Notes: generated by a model not told the origin, from the letters alone. 64,000 nucleotides of DNA from Comamonas suwonensis (GCF_012844455.2 NZ_JABBCQ020000002.1:124001-188000); one strand, 5' to 3'; counted from the first letter of the stretch, positions 34,559 through 45,699 are shown. Translations and numbers: made by a program.

Positions 34559-36958
34559 TTACTTGGCAAGTTTCTCCCCGCCATAGCGCGCCATCAGTGC
34601 CTGCTGGGCACCCTTGCCATCCAGCGGATGCAGAGGCTTCCGATAAACACCCGAGGCATCCAGCAACCACGCATCGCGGTCGTCGCCCATATAAGCCACC
34701 AGACACTCGTCGATCACGCGCTGGCGCAGCTTCTTGTCCAACACCGGCCAAGCCAGCTCCACGCGGCTGAGCATGTTGCGGTTCATCCAGTCGGCGCTGG
34801 ACAGCAGCAGCTCCTCCTCATCGCCCCACGCAAAGTAGAAGACGCGTGAATGCTCCAGAAAGCGACCAATGATGGAGCGCACGCGGATGTTGTCCGTCAC
34901 CCCGGGGCGCTGCGCCGGCAGCATGCAGCTGCCGCGCACGATGAGATCAATCTGCGCCCCCTTTTGCCCTGCGGCAACCAATGCCCGGATCAGCGGCTCA
35001 TCGGTCAGCGCATTCATCTTGAGCACCATGCGTGCCCGCTCGCCACGGGCGGCAGCAGCAGCCACCTTGCCAATCAGCTCCAGCATGCTGCTTTGCAGAT
35101 GAAACGGTGCCATCACCAGCTTTTGCAGCTTGGGTAGGGTGTTGTGGCTGGAGAGATGGCGAAACACCGCATCCATATCGGCCGTCATTTCTGCATTGCA
35201 GGTCAGCTGACTGATGTCGGTGTAGAGCCTTGCGCTGCGCGCGTTGTAGTTGCCTGTGGACAGATGAGCGTAGCGCTTGAGCTGGTTGGTGCGCTTTTCA
35301 CGGCGCGTAATCAGCAGCATCTTGGCGTGTGTCTTGAGACCGACCACGCCGTAGACTACTTGCACGCCCAGCGATTCCAGCTTCTCGGCCCAGTTGATAT
35401 TGGCCTCTTCATCAAAGCGGGCCTTGAGCTCCAGCACCGCCAGCACTTCCTTGCCACGACTCACGGCCTCAGCCAGCAAGTTCATGATTTCGGAGTCGGT
35501 GCCGGTGCGATAAATCGTCTGCTTGATGGCCAGCACCTGTGGGTCGTTGACGGCCTCGCGCAACAACTCCAGCACGCCATCAAAGCTCTCAAAGGGCTGG
35601 TGAATGATGATGTCGCTCTTGCGCATCTGCGCCATGATGGAGCGACCGGGCGTGAGCTGCGTGGGCCATGCGGGCTTCCATTTGGGAAACAGCAAGGCAG
35701 GGTCATCCACCAGATCAATCAGCTGCATCTGGCGCACCAGATTGACAGGCCCCTTGACTCGGAACAGCGCCTGCGCAGGCAGACCGTATTGCTCCAGCAG
35801 CAGATCAGACAGCTCCACCGAACAAGACGATGACACCTCCAACCGCACCGCCTGGCCGTAGTGACGATGATGCAGGCCTTGGCGCAGTGCCATGCGCAAA
35901 TCGACGACATCGTCATCATCGACGGCCAAATCGGAATGGCGGGTGGCGCGAAACTGCGAGAACTCCGACACTTCGCGCCCCGGGAATAACTCGGCCAAGT
36001 GCGCCCGTACGACACTGGAGATGCTGACAAACAGTTTTTGCTTGCCCGAGATTTTTTCCGGCACCCGGATCAGTCGCGGCAAGGCGCGCGGCACTTTGAC
36101 AATTGCCACCTCATTGGCGCGCCCAAAAGCGTCCACGCCATTGAGGCGCACAATGAAATTCAGCGCCTTGTTGGCCACTTGCGGGAAGGGGTGTGATGGA
36201 TCAAGCCCCACTGGCATCAGCAAAGGCTGAACTTCACGCAGAAAATATTCACGCACCCACTTGCGCTGTGCCGCGCTGCGATCGCCATGCGAAATCAGGC
36301 GAATCGCATGCTTGTTGAACGCGGGAATGATGGACTGGTTGTAGAGCTGGTACTGCTTGGCGACCAGAGCATGTGCCGTCGCCATCAGCCGCTCAAAGCT
36401 GGCAATAGTATAGGTGCCCAGTTCGTCTCCTGCCTTGGCAGCAGAGACATGCGGTGCGCAACGCACTTCAAACCATTCGTCGAGATTGGAAGAAACAATG
36501 CACAGATAGCGTAGGCGCTCAAGTAGCGGAACGTCTTCGCGCTCGGCCCAGCTCAGTACCCGCTCATTGAAGATGAGAATATTTTGATCACGATCCAGAA
36601 GCTCCAGAGTCGGCTCAATCGTCTGATCCATCGCAGTGGGCATGGCAACCTCAGTCTTGGGCGCTGCACGACGCCTGCGCGGCGCTTTAGTGACAGCTTT
36701 GACCGGCTCAGCCAACGCCTTGCCGGTCGTGCCATGTTGCCCGTCAGACTGAGGTTTCGCAACTGCCGCCAACCCAAGGCGCGACACTTGTCCACCCAGA
36801 CCATGCAGATCGTGAGCCAGCCCCAGCGATGCGGGACCTGTTTCGGCCACCTTTGCAGGCACTGGCAAGGGCTGCGCCAAAGCCTCTTCGGCCTGGGTTG
36901 TAGCGGAGTTGAGAAAAGAAGAAGCAGAGCCAGAGCTGGCTTGAGAGGATTGGGACAT
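34559..36958 (-). CDS. ppk1: Polyphosphate kinase 1
   Basis: Makes polyphosphate from ATP through a phosphohistidine intermediate. The catalytic core shows FNERVLSWAEREDVPLLERL (N domain), VVYGVVGLKTHAKMLLITRR containing the phosphorylated His, AHLSTGNYNARSARLYTD, and MNRNMLSRVELAWPVLD near the C-terminus. At 799 residues it is longer than the ~690 of E. coli Ppk because of an N-terminal ~110-residue extension rich in Ala, Ser, Pro and basic residues (APRRRRAAPKTE), of unknown role. It converges with ppx and has a PHO-box-like site upstream of its start. Confidence 0.96.
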   Translation of the reverse strand: MSQSSQASSGSASSFLNSATTQAEEALAQPLPVPAKVAETGPASLGLAHDLHGLGGQVSRLGLAAVAKPQSDGQHGTTGKALAEPVKAVTKAPRRRRAAPKTEVAMPTAMDQTIEPTLELLDRDQNILIFNERVLSWAEREDVPLLERLRYLCIVSSNLDEWFEVRCAPHVSAAKAGDELGTYTIASFERLMATAHALVAKQYQLYNQSIIPAFNKHAIRLISHGDRSAAQRKWVREYFLREVQPLLMPVGLDPSHPFPQVANKALNFIVRLNGVDAFGRANEVAIVKVPRALPRLIRVPEKISGKQKLFVSISSVVRAHLAELFPGREVSEFSQFRATRHSDLAVDDDDVVDLRMALRQGLHHRHYGQAVRLEVSSSCSVELSDLLLEQYGLPAQALFRVKGPVNLVRQMQLIDLVDDPALLFPKWKPAWPTQLTPGRSIMAQMRKSDIIIHQPFESFDGVLELLREAVNDPQVLAIKQTIYRTGTDSEIMNLLAEAVSRGKEVLAVLELKARFDEEANINWAEKLESLGVQVVYGVVGLKTHAKMLLITRREKRTNQLKRYAHLSTGNYNARSARLYTDISQLTCNAEMTADMDAVFRHLSSHNTLPKLQKLVMAPFHLQSSMLELIGKVAAAAARGERARMVLKMNALTDEPLIRALVAAGQKGAQIDLIVRGSCMLPAQRPGVTDNIRVRSIIGRFLEHSRVFYFAWGDEEELLLSSADWMNRNMLSRVELAWPVLDKKLRQRVIDECLVAYMGDDRDAWLLDASGVYRKPLHPLDGKGAQQALMARYGGEKLAK

Positions 36959-37024
36959 GTGTCAACAGCGGCCTGCAGAGCCTGAAGCGCCCTTGAGGGC
37001 ATGCTCACAGTCTGCCGTCGCTTT

Positions 37025-37042
37025 GTGACAATCGCATGACCA
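37025..37042 (-). promoter_or_regulatory. PHO-box-like site upstream of ppk1
   Basis: On the minus strand TGGTCAT-GCGA-TTGTCAC gives two 7-bp units with an 11-bp period, about 67 bp before the ppk1 start. Less perfect than the pstS site; the -10 is weak. Confidence 0.55.
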
Positions 37043-37052
37043 ATTGGTGACG

Positions 37053-37081
37053 TTGAAGACTGTCTATGACAGTCTTCAACG
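37053..37081 (-). terminator. 13-bp perfect hairpin after glmM
   Basis: GTTGAAGACTGTC and GACAGTCTTCAAC pair perfectly around a three-base loop, 3 bp after the glmM stop. It has no T run. It stands between glmM and the ppk1 promoter. Confidence 0.6.
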
Positions 37082-37083
37082 AT

Positions 37084-38418
37084 TTAACTGCCCCTGACGA
37101 TTGCAGCGAGTCGCTCTGCGCAGGTGCTGGCCATGGCGGCATCTCGCGCTTCGACCATGACGCGCACCAGGGGCTCTGTTCCGCTGGCGCGAATCAGCAC
37201 GCGGCCATCGTTGCCCAGCAGCTTTTCCACCTCCGCCTGCTCCTGAGGCAGCTGCTGGTTGCTCTTCCAGTCTTGACCCGGCTGCAAACGCACATTGATC
37301 ATGACTTGAGGGAACAGCGTCACCTTCTCCAGCCACTGTGCAATCGTCTTATTCGAGCGCACACACGCCTGCAGCACCTGCAAAGCGCTGACCAGACCGT
37401 CACCGGTGGTGTGCTTGTCCAGAGCCAGCAGATGGCCCGAGCTTTCCCCCCCCAGTTGCCAACCGTTGGTTTTCAGCGCTTCCAGCACATAGCGGTCACC
37501 GACTTTGCTGCGCACAAAGCCCATACCTTGTGCTTTGATTGCCAGCTCAACCGCCATATTGGTCATCAAGGTACCTGCTACGCCGGGCACTGCACCGCCT
37601 GCTGCCAGGCGGTCAGCCGCCATGAGATACAGCAACTCGTCGCCGTTGTAGAGGCGACCCTGTGCATCCACCAGCTGCAGCCGGTCAGCATCGCCATCCA
37701 GCGCAACGCCATAGTCAGCATTGTTAGCGCGCACGGCCATCACCAGCGCCTCGGGGTGGGTTGCCCCCACGCCTTCGTTGATATTCAGGCCATCCGGCGA
37801 GCAGCCGATGGCCACCACATTCGCACCCAATTCGTGAAAGACCTTGGGTGCAATCTGATAGGCAGCACCGTGCGCCGCATCAACCACAATCTTCAGCCCG
37901 CGCAGCGACAGACTATGGTCAAACGTGCTTTTGCAAAATTCGATATAGCGGCCAGCTGCATCTGCCAGACGGTGGGCCTTGCCCAGAGCGGCAGATTCTG
38001 CCCAGACAGGCTCATCCTCAAGAGCCGCCTCGACCTCTTCCTCCCAGGAGTCCGGCAGCTTGGTGCCTTCCGCGCTGAAGAATTTGATGCCGTTGTCATA
38101 AAACGGGTTATGACTGGCGCTGATCACCACACCCAGACTGGCGCGCTGAGCACGCGTGAGGTAAGCCACCCCCGGAGTGGGTAATGGCCCCAGCAGCATG
38201 ACATCGACGCCCGCAGAGTTAAAGCCTGACTCCAGCGCACTCTCCAGCATATAGCCGGAAATACGAGTGTCCTTGCCGATCAGCACCAAGGGACGCTCTT
38301 GCGTGCGACGCAGCACACGACCCACCGCGTGCGCCAGGCGCAAAGCAAAATCAGGGGTAATAGGCGACTTGCCGACTGTTCCGCGAATCCCATCGGTACC
38401 GAAATACTGTCGTGCCAT
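37084..38418 (-). CDS. glmM: Phosphoglucosamine mutase
   Basis: Converts glucosamine-6-phosphate to glucosamine-1-phosphate for peptidoglycan and LPS precursors. The phosphoserine loop SASHNP has S102, the position that is phosphorylated in E. coli GlmM. The metal site DGDADRL and the sugar loop GGESSGH are present, and the C-terminal phosphate loop is [13 protein letters not shown]. The 444 residues match the family length. It follows folP by 50 bp in the conserved order rlmE-ftsH-folP-glmM. Confidence 0.98.
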   Translation of the reverse strand: MARQYFGTDGIRGTVGKSPITPDFALRLAHAVGRVLRRTQERPLVLIGKDTRISGYMLESALESGFNSAGVDVMLLGPLPTPGVAYLTRAQRASLGVVISASHNPFYDNGIKFFSAEGTKLPDSWEEEVEAALEDEPVWAESAALGKAHRLADAAGRYIEFCKSTFDHSLSLRGLKIVVDAAHGAAYQIAPKVFHELGANVVAIGCSPDGLNINEGVGATHPEALVMAVRANNADYGVALDGDADRLQLVDAQGRLYNGDELLYLMAADRLAAGGAVPGVAGTLMTNMAVELAIKAQGMGFVRSKVGDRYVLEALKTNGWQLGGESSGHLLALDKHTTGDGLVSALQVLQACVRSNKTIAQWLEKVTLFPQVMINVRLQPGQDWKSNQQLPQEQAEVEKLLGNDGRVLIRASGTEPLVRVMVEARDAAMASTCAERLAAIVRGS

Positions 38419-38468
38419 GTTCTCGTTTTCCTTTTACTGATTCAATATTCTTGCTTTTACGCTTGCGC

Positions 38469-39317
38469 TCAAACGGTCATTGCATCTTCATCATGCATGG
38501 CCTGCCAGACAGATAGCGCCGCCACCGTATCTTTCACGTCATGCACGCGCACGATTCGTGCACCACGGTCGACCGCCAGCAAAGCAGCTGCCACACTGGG
38601 CACCATCCGCTCTTCCACAGGCAAACCAGAAACCTGCCCCAGAGAGCCTTTGCGCGACCATCCTGCGAGAAGGGGAAAGTCTAGTCCCAGCAACGCCTGT
38701 TGATGTGCCAGCAAGGCAAAATTTTGTGCCACGCTTTTGCCAAAGCCAATGCCATAATCCCAGACGATGCGCGAGCGCTCCACCCCCGCATCCAGCAAGG
38801 GCAGAGTGACTTGCTGCAGAAAGCCTGCAACGTGAGCAACCGCATTCCCCTGCATGTGGTTGAGATGCATGTCCTGAGGCGTCTTGTGCATGTGCATCAG
38901 GCAAACGCCACAGTTTCGGTGCTTGCTGACCACCTCAAAAGCACCCGGTTGGCGCAACGCCCAGATGTCATTAATGATGTCTGCGCCTATATCCAGAGCA
39001 GCCTGCATGACCTCTGGCTTATAGGTATCCACGGAAATTGGCACATTGAGCTTGACGGCCTCTCGCAGCATGGGCAATACACGATCCAGCTCATCTTCCA
39101 AGTTGACAGCCGGCGACCCTGGCCTTGTGGACTCACCACCAATATCCAGAATATGCGCGCCCTGCTTCAGAAGCAGTTCTGCATGCGCCATCGCCTGAGA
39201 CACGCCGGTGTGTTTACCTCCATCGGAAAAAGAGTCCGGGGTCACATTCACAATCCCCATGACCTGAGGTTTGTCGAGTTGCAAAAGAAAGCGCGATGTT
39301 TGCCACTGCTGGAACAT
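38469..39317 (-). CDS. folP: Dihydropteroate synthase
   Basis: Joins p-aminobenzoate to the pterin pyrophosphate in folate synthesis; target of sulfonamides. Motifs: MGIVNVTPDSFSDGGKH, DIGGESTRPGSPAVN, and the C-terminal VRVHDVKDTVAAL. I chose ATG 39317 (MFQQWQTSRF, 282 residues). The longer start at 39374 is inside the stem of the ftsH terminator, so it is unlikely to be used. It lies between ftsH and glmM. Confidence 0.95.
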   Translation of the reverse strand: MFQQWQTSRFLLQLDKPQVMGIVNVTPDSFSDGGKHTGVSQAMAHAELLLKQGAHILDIGGESTRPGSPAVNLEDELDRVLPMLREAVKLNVPISVDTYKPEVMQAALDIGADIINDIWALRQPGAFEVVSKHRNCGVCLMHMHKTPQDMHLNHMQGNAVAHVAGFLQQVTLPLLDAGVERSRIVWDYGIGFGKSVAQNFALLAHQQALLGLDFPLLAGWSRKGSLGQVSGLPVEERMVPSVAAALLAVDRGARIVRVHDVKDTVAALSVWQAMHDEDAMTV

Positions 39318-39338
39318 AAAGATCCGATCTTGAAAGTG

Positions 39339-39371
39339 AAAAAACAAAAGGTCCACAAGGGACCTTTTGTT
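39339..39371 (-). terminator. Intrinsic terminator of ftsH
   Basis: On the minus strand AACAAAAGGTCC and GGACCTTTTGTT form a 12-bp stem with a five-base loop followed by TTTTTT, 16 bp after the ftsH stop. Confidence 0.92.
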
Positions 39372-39386
39372 CATGTGCTTAAACTT

Positions 39387-41321
<1,935 letters not shown>

Positions 41322-41567
41322 AGGAATATTCAGACGAAAAGGCCCAGAAGGGAACTTCTAAACCTAGTTGAGGTTCATTTTAGGTCTTTCAAGCGCCAAA
41401 GACGGCTATTTCCTCCTATTGCAGCCATAGGCAGAATGCGGTCTTGCGCTGAAACAGCGCTAAGCCAATGATTTACCAAGGCTTTGCACTATCACTTTCA
41501 TAGACTTGCTTAAGCAAGCCATGCAAGAAAATGCCCTTAGAACCTGTTTACACAGTGGGCTCAAAGG
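41322..41567 (-). promoter_or_regulatory. rlmE-ftsH spacer, likely ftsH promoter region
   Basis: 246 bp with no gene. It contains a 14-bp palindrome CTTGCTTAAGCAAG (41505-41518). A heat-shock promoter would be expected for ftsH, but I cannot define one with confidence. Confidence 0.35.
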
Positions 41568-42221
41568 CTATTTAAGGCCAATGCCCACCAAGAATATCTC
41601 GGAAGAACGGTCGCGCGAAGCCTTGGGCTTGATGGGTTTAACCAACTTGAAAGTCTGCTTGAACAAGTCCACCAACTCGTTGTAGCCGCTACCGTGGAAG
41701 AGTTTGACCACCAATGTCCCTTCAGGCTTCATGTTATTGATGGCAAACTCAACGGCCATTTCGATCAACAAAGCGACCCGCGCACCATCGGTTACGCCAC
41801 TGCCCGAAAGGTTGGGCGCCATGTCCGAGACCACGATATCAGCTTTGCCGCCTTGCATGGCTTCCTCCAGCTGAGCCAGCACCGACTCTTCGCGAAAGTC
41901 GCCCTGAATGTACTGCACGCCCTCGATAGGGTCCATGGGCAGCAAGTCCAGAGAGATGATTCGGCCATTCAACTCACCCACGGCAGCACCTGTGGGCGAG
42001 AGGCGACGGCGCACATACTGGCTCCACGCGCCGGGAGTGCAGCCTAAGTCAACCACAGTGTGGCCGGGCTTAATGAGCTTGAAAGACTCATCAATTTCTT
42101 TGAGTTTGTAGGCCGCGCGAGCGCGGTAGCCATCCTTTTGAGCGGCTTTTACATACGGATCATTGAGGTGATCGTGCAGCCAATTCTTATTGACCTTCTT
42201 ACTTTTAGTTTTCGTTTTCAT
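41568..42221 (-). CDS. rlmE: 23S rRNA (U2552) 2'-O-ribose methyltransferase
   Basis: Heat-shock methyltransferase (FtsJ/RrmJ) that modifies U2552 of 23S rRNA during late 50S assembly. The SAM-binding motif DLGCTPGAWSQYV and the catalytic K-D-K-E residues are visible: K in YRARAAYKLKEID, D in SDMAPNLSG, K in VVKLFHGSG and a C-terminal E in RSSEIFLVG. Length is 217. It is divergent from the CRS1-YhbY gene, with a 32-bp gap, the usual arrangement. Confidence 0.97.
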   Translation of the reverse strand: MKTKTKSKKVNKNWLHDHLNDPYVKAAQKDGYRARAAYKLKEIDESFKLIKPGHTVVDLGCTPGAWSQYVRRRLSPTGAAVGELNGRIISLDLLPMDPIEGVQYIQGDFREESVLAQLEEAMQGGKADIVVSDMAPNLSGSGVTDGARVALLIEMAVEFAINNMKPEGTLVVKLFHGSGYNELVDLFKQTFKLVKPIKPKASRDRSSEIFLVGIGLK

Positions 42222-42253
42222 ACCTAGATTCTCGCAGCCTTGATAATACGGGT

Positions 42254-42718
42254 ATGCCCCAAATTGAATTAACTCCTGCCCAGCGCCGGGAACACCGTGC
42301 TGAAGCCCACCATCTGGACCCTGTTGTCCTCATCGGTGGCGATGGTTTGACTCCTGCAGTACAGAAGGAAGTGGACGCCGCACTCAATGCCCATGGCCTG
42401 ATCAAGGTCCGCGTTTTTGGCGACGACCGTGCCAGCCGTGAGCAAATTTATCTGAAGCTTTGCGACGAACTCGGCGCAGCGCCCATCCAGCACATCGGCA
42501 AATTGCTCGTGCTGTGGCGCCCCATTCCTGAGAAGGAACGTCAGCACGACGAAGACCGCATGCCCGGCCCTCGTGATATCAAAGTGCTGAAGTTTGGCCG
42601 CGCCGGCTCCAAGCCTGAAGTCAAGCAACTGCGCGTACTGGGCAACCAGCGCCTGACAGCTGGCGGCACGATCAAGCGCGCCAAGCCCAAGCAAAAGTCG
42701 GTCAAAAAAGGCCACTGA
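42254..42718 (+). CDS. CRS1-YhbY domain RNA-binding protein
   Basis: 154-residue protein. Residues ~5-95 form the CRS1-YhbY RNA-binding domain: LTPAQRREHRAEAHHLDPVV, then VLIGGDGLTPAVQKEVDAAL, with the GxxG-like loop. This domain associates with 50S precursors. A ~55-residue basic C-terminal extension (PKQKSVKKGH at the end) is absent from E. coli YhbY (97 residues) but common in betaproteobacteria. It is divergent from rlmE, another 50S maturation gene. Confidence 0.92.
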   Translation: MPQIELTPAQRREHRAEAHHLDPVVLIGGDGLTPAVQKEVDAALNAHGLIKVRVFGDDRASREQIYLKLCDELGAAPIQHIGKLLVLWRPIPEKERQHDEDRMPGPRDIKVLKFGRAGSKPEVKQLRVLGNQRLTAGGTIKRAKPKQKSVKKGH

Positions 42719-42783
42719 TTCGGGTCCTCAAGATCCGCCACACATCGCTCATTTGCTATTTTCTTCGCTGAGACCGCTTATCC

Positions 42784-43542
42784 ATGGTTCAGACCACACA
42801 GCAGCAACGCCACATTCTTTGCATGAAATGGGGCACCAAGTACGGCCCGGAGTACGTCAATCGACTCTATGCCATGGTGCGCCGCCATCTCAGCGGAGAT
42901 TTTCGCTTTGTCTGCTTGACCGACAGCACTGAAGGGATTCGTTCCGAAGTGGAATGCCTGCCCATTCCCGACTTGAACATTCACCTGGCCCCGGGCCAGC
43001 GTGACGGAGCCTGGAAAAAGCTCACGACCTTTGAGCGAGACCTGCATGGCCTTAAAGGTCAGGCGTTATTCCTCGATCTGGATGTGGTCATTGTGGGCAG
43101 CCTGGATGAGTTCTTTGCGCTGCCCGGTGACTTTCGCATCATTCACGACTACCCGCGCTTTTGGCGCTTTGGCAAGCGCATTGTCGGAAATTCCTCGGTC
43201 TACCGTTTTGAGCTGGGTGCGCATGCCGATGTTCTTGAGAACTTCCGCGCCAACACCGAAGAAATGCGTGCCAAATACCGCAATGAGCAGGAGTACCTGT
43301 CGCACTTTCTGCACAAGCAAGGCAAGCTGGATTACTGGCCTGCCGGCTGGTGCCCGAGCTTCAAGTACTACTGCATTCCGACCTGGCCCACCAATTACTG
43401 GAAAGAGCCTGTGCCGCCTGCGGATGCTCGCATCGTGATTTTCCACGGTGAAGTGAACCCACCCGATGCTCTGGAAGGCCGCCGCAACAAGCGCTTCCGT
43501 CATATCGAGCCGGCCAAATGGATCGAAAAGGCTTGGGGCTGA
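42784..43542 (+). CDS. Small glycosyltransferase-like protein (GT8/GT-A type)
   Basis: 252-residue cytoplasmic protein. The start MVQTTQQQRHILCMKWGTKYGPEYVNRLY and the motif LFLDLDVVIVGSLDEFFAL (around residues 92-110) with a DxD nucleotide-sugar/metal site suggest a GT-A fold glycosyltransferase. ICLTDS-like FVCLTDSTEGIR and a C-terminal HGEVNPPDAL also fit this group. No signal peptide. It is alone, with a terminator after it. Donor and acceptor are unknown; a role in LPS or surface polysaccharide is inference. Confidence 0.75.
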   Translation: MVQTTQQQRHILCMKWGTKYGPEYVNRLYAMVRRHLSGDFRFVCLTDSTEGIRSEVECLPIPDLNIHLAPGQRDGAWKKLTTFERDLHGLKGQALFLDLDVVIVGSLDEFFALPGDFRIIHDYPRFWRFGKRIVGNSSVYRFELGAHADVLENFRANTEEMRAKYRNEQEYLSHFLHKQGKLDYWPAGWCPSFKYYCIPTWPTNYWKEPVPPADARIVIFHGEVNPPDALEGRRNKRFRHIEPAKWIEKAWG

Positions 43543-43590
43543 CCCCTCACCCCTGATAACTGTCTGCTGCATTGCTATGCAGCCAAAACA

Positions 43591-43626
43591 AAAGGCGTTG
43601 ACCACAAGGTTCAACGCCTTTTTTGT
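43591..43626. terminator. Terminator after the glycosyltransferase gene
   Basis: AAAGGCGTTGA and TCAACGCCTTT form an 11-bp stem followed by a T run, preceded by an A-rich run. It can work for both convergent genes. Confidence 0.88.
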
Positions 43627-43660
43627 TAAGCATTTCGCGCTACAGAATGGATAGCGCAAC

Positions 43661-44548
43661 CTACTTGCGATGCTTGGCATCCACCAGCGAGTAGCCCTTC
43701 ATGCGCGACAGAATGGACAGCGGGCTTGCCGCTGGGTTGTATTCGCTGCCCGGCGGCAGAAACAGAGTCTGCTCCAGCATGTACTGGCCCGACATCACCG
43801 CGTGCACAGCCTGATCGGAAAAACACACCCAGGTTGAGCCAGCAGCAAACGGCACAGTCTCCTGTGGCGCGTTTTGCTGGTAGTCCATATCGCCCTTCAT
43901 CCCGTCGTGCAGCTGCAGCATCAGGTGATCGTACTCGCTGCGATAAGACTTGGTCACATGCAGCAGCTCCAGCGCCTTCGCTTGCCAGGCGCTATAAGGC
44001 TTGGCACGAGGCACAAAGCGCTTGGCAACATCGGTGAATGGCTCGCCCACACGCCACACGCGCGGCTGGCCTGCGGGGTTCACATTGGTGAACACGCGCA
44101 AGATGCGCTCGCCGTAGTTGGGCCGCGATGGGAAAGCGTCCACATGCATGCGCTTGTCGTCCGCACGCCATGACTGAGCGCGCGTTTCAACCTGCGAGGG
44201 GCGGTAGCTGGTGGGCGCCATGCGCACCACAGGCATGTAATCGGGGAACAAGCTGGCAATCAGACCCGTGGCCTGATCGCGAAAGCGGCCGACCATGGCA
44301 GCGACCTGCTTTTGCGTGGCTTCATCGCCTGCAACGCCCTTGATCGAACCATCCACATTGAGGCTGATATTGCGCGCCTTGGGGTCGCGCACATCGGGGC
44401 GCAGCAGCGTTTTTTCCTGCTCGGTCAGTTGAAAGGTCAGTTGCGGAAAGTACAGCAACTTGCCCGCCTCGACGGCAGCAGTCCATTCATCGCGCCGCTG
44501 GACATTGCTCCAGTCGGTCGCGTCGATTTTTACGATTTGAGATTCCAT
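43661..44548 (-). CDS. Kdo hydroxylase-like Fe(II)/2-oxoglutarate dioxygenase
   Basis: 295-residue protein resembling KdoO of Burkholderia and Yersinia, which hydroxylates the outer Kdo of LPS at C3 after its addition. The double-stranded beta-helix iron site can be seen: H-x-D in RMHVDAFPSRPNYGERILR and the distal His in SDQAVHAVMSGQYMLEQTLFL, followed by an Arg likely for 2-oxoglutarate. No signal peptide. Neighbours (DUF4149 and greA) give no functional hint. The family call is good; substrate specificity is inferred from resemblance. Confidence 0.85.
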   Translation of the reverse strand: MESQIVKIDATDWSNVQRRDEWTAAVEAGKLLYFPQLTFQLTEQEKTLLRPDVRDPKARNISLNVDGSIKGVAGDEATQKQVAAMVGRFRDQATGLIASLFPDYMPVVRMAPTSYRPSQVETRAQSWRADDKRMHVDAFPSRPNYGERILRVFTNVNPAGQPRVWRVGEPFTDVAKRFVPRAKPYSAWQAKALELLHVTKSYRSEYDHLMLQLHDGMKGDMDYQQNAPQETVPFAAGSTWVCFSDQAVHAVMSGQYMLEQTLFLPPGSEYNPAASPLSILSRMKGYSLVDAKHRK

Positions 44549-44594
44549 GGCCTTGGCAGTTTACTCCCAGCCGCTTTGCCGGGCTTGGGCTGGA

Positions 44595-45014
44595 TCAAGC
44601 CTGCTTGCGAACGCCTGCAACGCGCCACAGCACGATGGCGGCACACAGCCACTGCAAGGCATACATCCCTGTGCCAACGCTGTGCCAGAGCTTTAGATTC
44701 TCACGCGCCACGATCTTGGGCGATACGCCGTACTGCACGATCAGTGCTAGCAACATGCCTGCGATCACAAAACCAATAGCGGCTTGCGCCCACTCCTCAA
44801 TCTTTTCAGCATGCTTTCGCTTTGAAAAGACCAGCAGTAGACCGCAACATGCTATCGAAATCCATGTCTGCGCCGCAAACAGCTTGGCTGCCATAAAGCC
44901 TGCCATCGCTGGCGCGGGCAAATTAACGAACAGCATGGGCACAGCCACAAAGCCAATAGAGCACAGACTGCCCCACCACAAAGCGGCCAAAAAAACAGGC
45001 AAACGGTCAAACAT
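44595..45014 (-). CDS. DUF4149 membrane protein
   Basis: 139-residue integral membrane protein with four hydrophobic helices (roughly residues 5-30, 42-62, 75-98, 115-133) and a conserved start FDRLPVFLAALWWGSLCSIGF. DUF4149 proteins are common near greA and carB in betaproteobacteria; function unknown. ATG 45014 is chosen because TAAGGA lies 9 bp upstream; the TTG three codons earlier is closer than usual to it. It is separated from greA by repeat copy D. Confidence 0.88.
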   Translation of the reverse strand: MFDRLPVFLAALWWGSLCSIGFVAVPMLFVNLPAPAMAGFMAAKLFAAQTWISIACCGLLLVFSKRKHAEKIEEWAQAAIGFVIAGMLLALIVQYGVSPKIVARENLKLWHSVGTGMYALQWLCAAIVLWRVAGVRKQA

Positions 45015-45049
45015 AGTCAGCAATCCTTAACATCCGCACGACCTCCACA

Positions 45050-45135
45050 GAGGCAGCGAGCAAGGGCCGCCCCGCAGCGAGGCCGTCGTTCCCCTCGGCA
45101 AAGCAGAGAGGGAAAGACGCAACGCCCCTCAGGGG
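45050..45135 (-). repeat. Post-stop-codon repeat, copy D
   Basis: On the minus strand it begins immediately after the greA stop codon: CCCCTGAGGGGCGTTGCGTC, later GACGGCCTCGCTGCGGGGCG and GCCCTTGCTCGCTGCCTC. It is in sense with greA, like copies A-C with their genes. Confidence 0.72.
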
Positions 45136-45612
45136 TTAGATATATTTAACGCCCACGATTTCGTAACGACGCTCGCCACCGGGTGCCTGCACCACAGCGG
45201 TATCGCCCTCTTCCTTGCCAATCAAGGCTCGGGCGATGGGGCTGGAGACGTTGATGAGGCCGTGCTTGAGGTCGGCCTCGTCTTCACCCACGATCTGGTA
45301 GGTCACGGCAGTGCCGCTGTCTTCGTCTTCCAGATCCACCGTGGCGCCAAACACCACGCGACCGCCCGCATCCAGACCGGTGGGGTCGATGATTTGCGCA
45401 GCGGACAGCTTGCCTTCCACTTCGATAATGCGACCTTCGATGAAGCCCTGCTGTTCCTTCGCGGATTCGTATTCGGCGTTTTCGCTCAAGTCACCCTGAG
45501 CGCGTGCTTCGGCAATGGCTTGAATGACGGCGGGACGCTCCACAGTCTTCAGGCGCTGCAGTTCAGTCTTGAGCTTTTCTGCTCCGCGCTTGGTGATTGG
45601 GATGGTGGCCAT
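45136..45612 (-). CDS. greA: Transcription elongation factor GreA
   Basis: Rescues backtracked RNA polymerase by stimulating transcript cleavage. The N-terminal coiled coil ([20 protein letters not shown]) carries the tip acidic residues in [15 protein letters not shown], and the C-terminal FKBP-like domain ends [17 protein letters not shown] 45612 gives 158 residues, the standard length; GGAGA precedes it. The longer frame from 45747 is rejected. It follows carB by 219 bp with a terminator between them. Confidence 0.98.
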   Translation of the reverse strand: MATIPITKRGAEKLKTELQRLKTVERPAVIQAIAEARAQGDLSENAEYESAKEQQGFIEGRIIEVEGKLSAAQIIDPTGLDAGGRVVFGATVDLEDEDSGTAVTYQIVGEDEADLKHGLINVSSPIARALIGKEEGDTAVVQAPGGERRYEIVGVKYI

Positions 45613-45699
45613 GATCGAGTCTCCAAATTCAGCAAACGCCGCGCACTGCGCGGCACTTTTCGCACAGATCTGCCTGGCAACGCCAAACAGGGGCCTGTG

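Noticed and set aside
41505-41518. Palindrome CTTGCTTAAGCAAG as a regulator site for ftsH
   Set aside because: A single short palindrome with no second copy, no promoter in register and no known regulator; not enough to call an operator.
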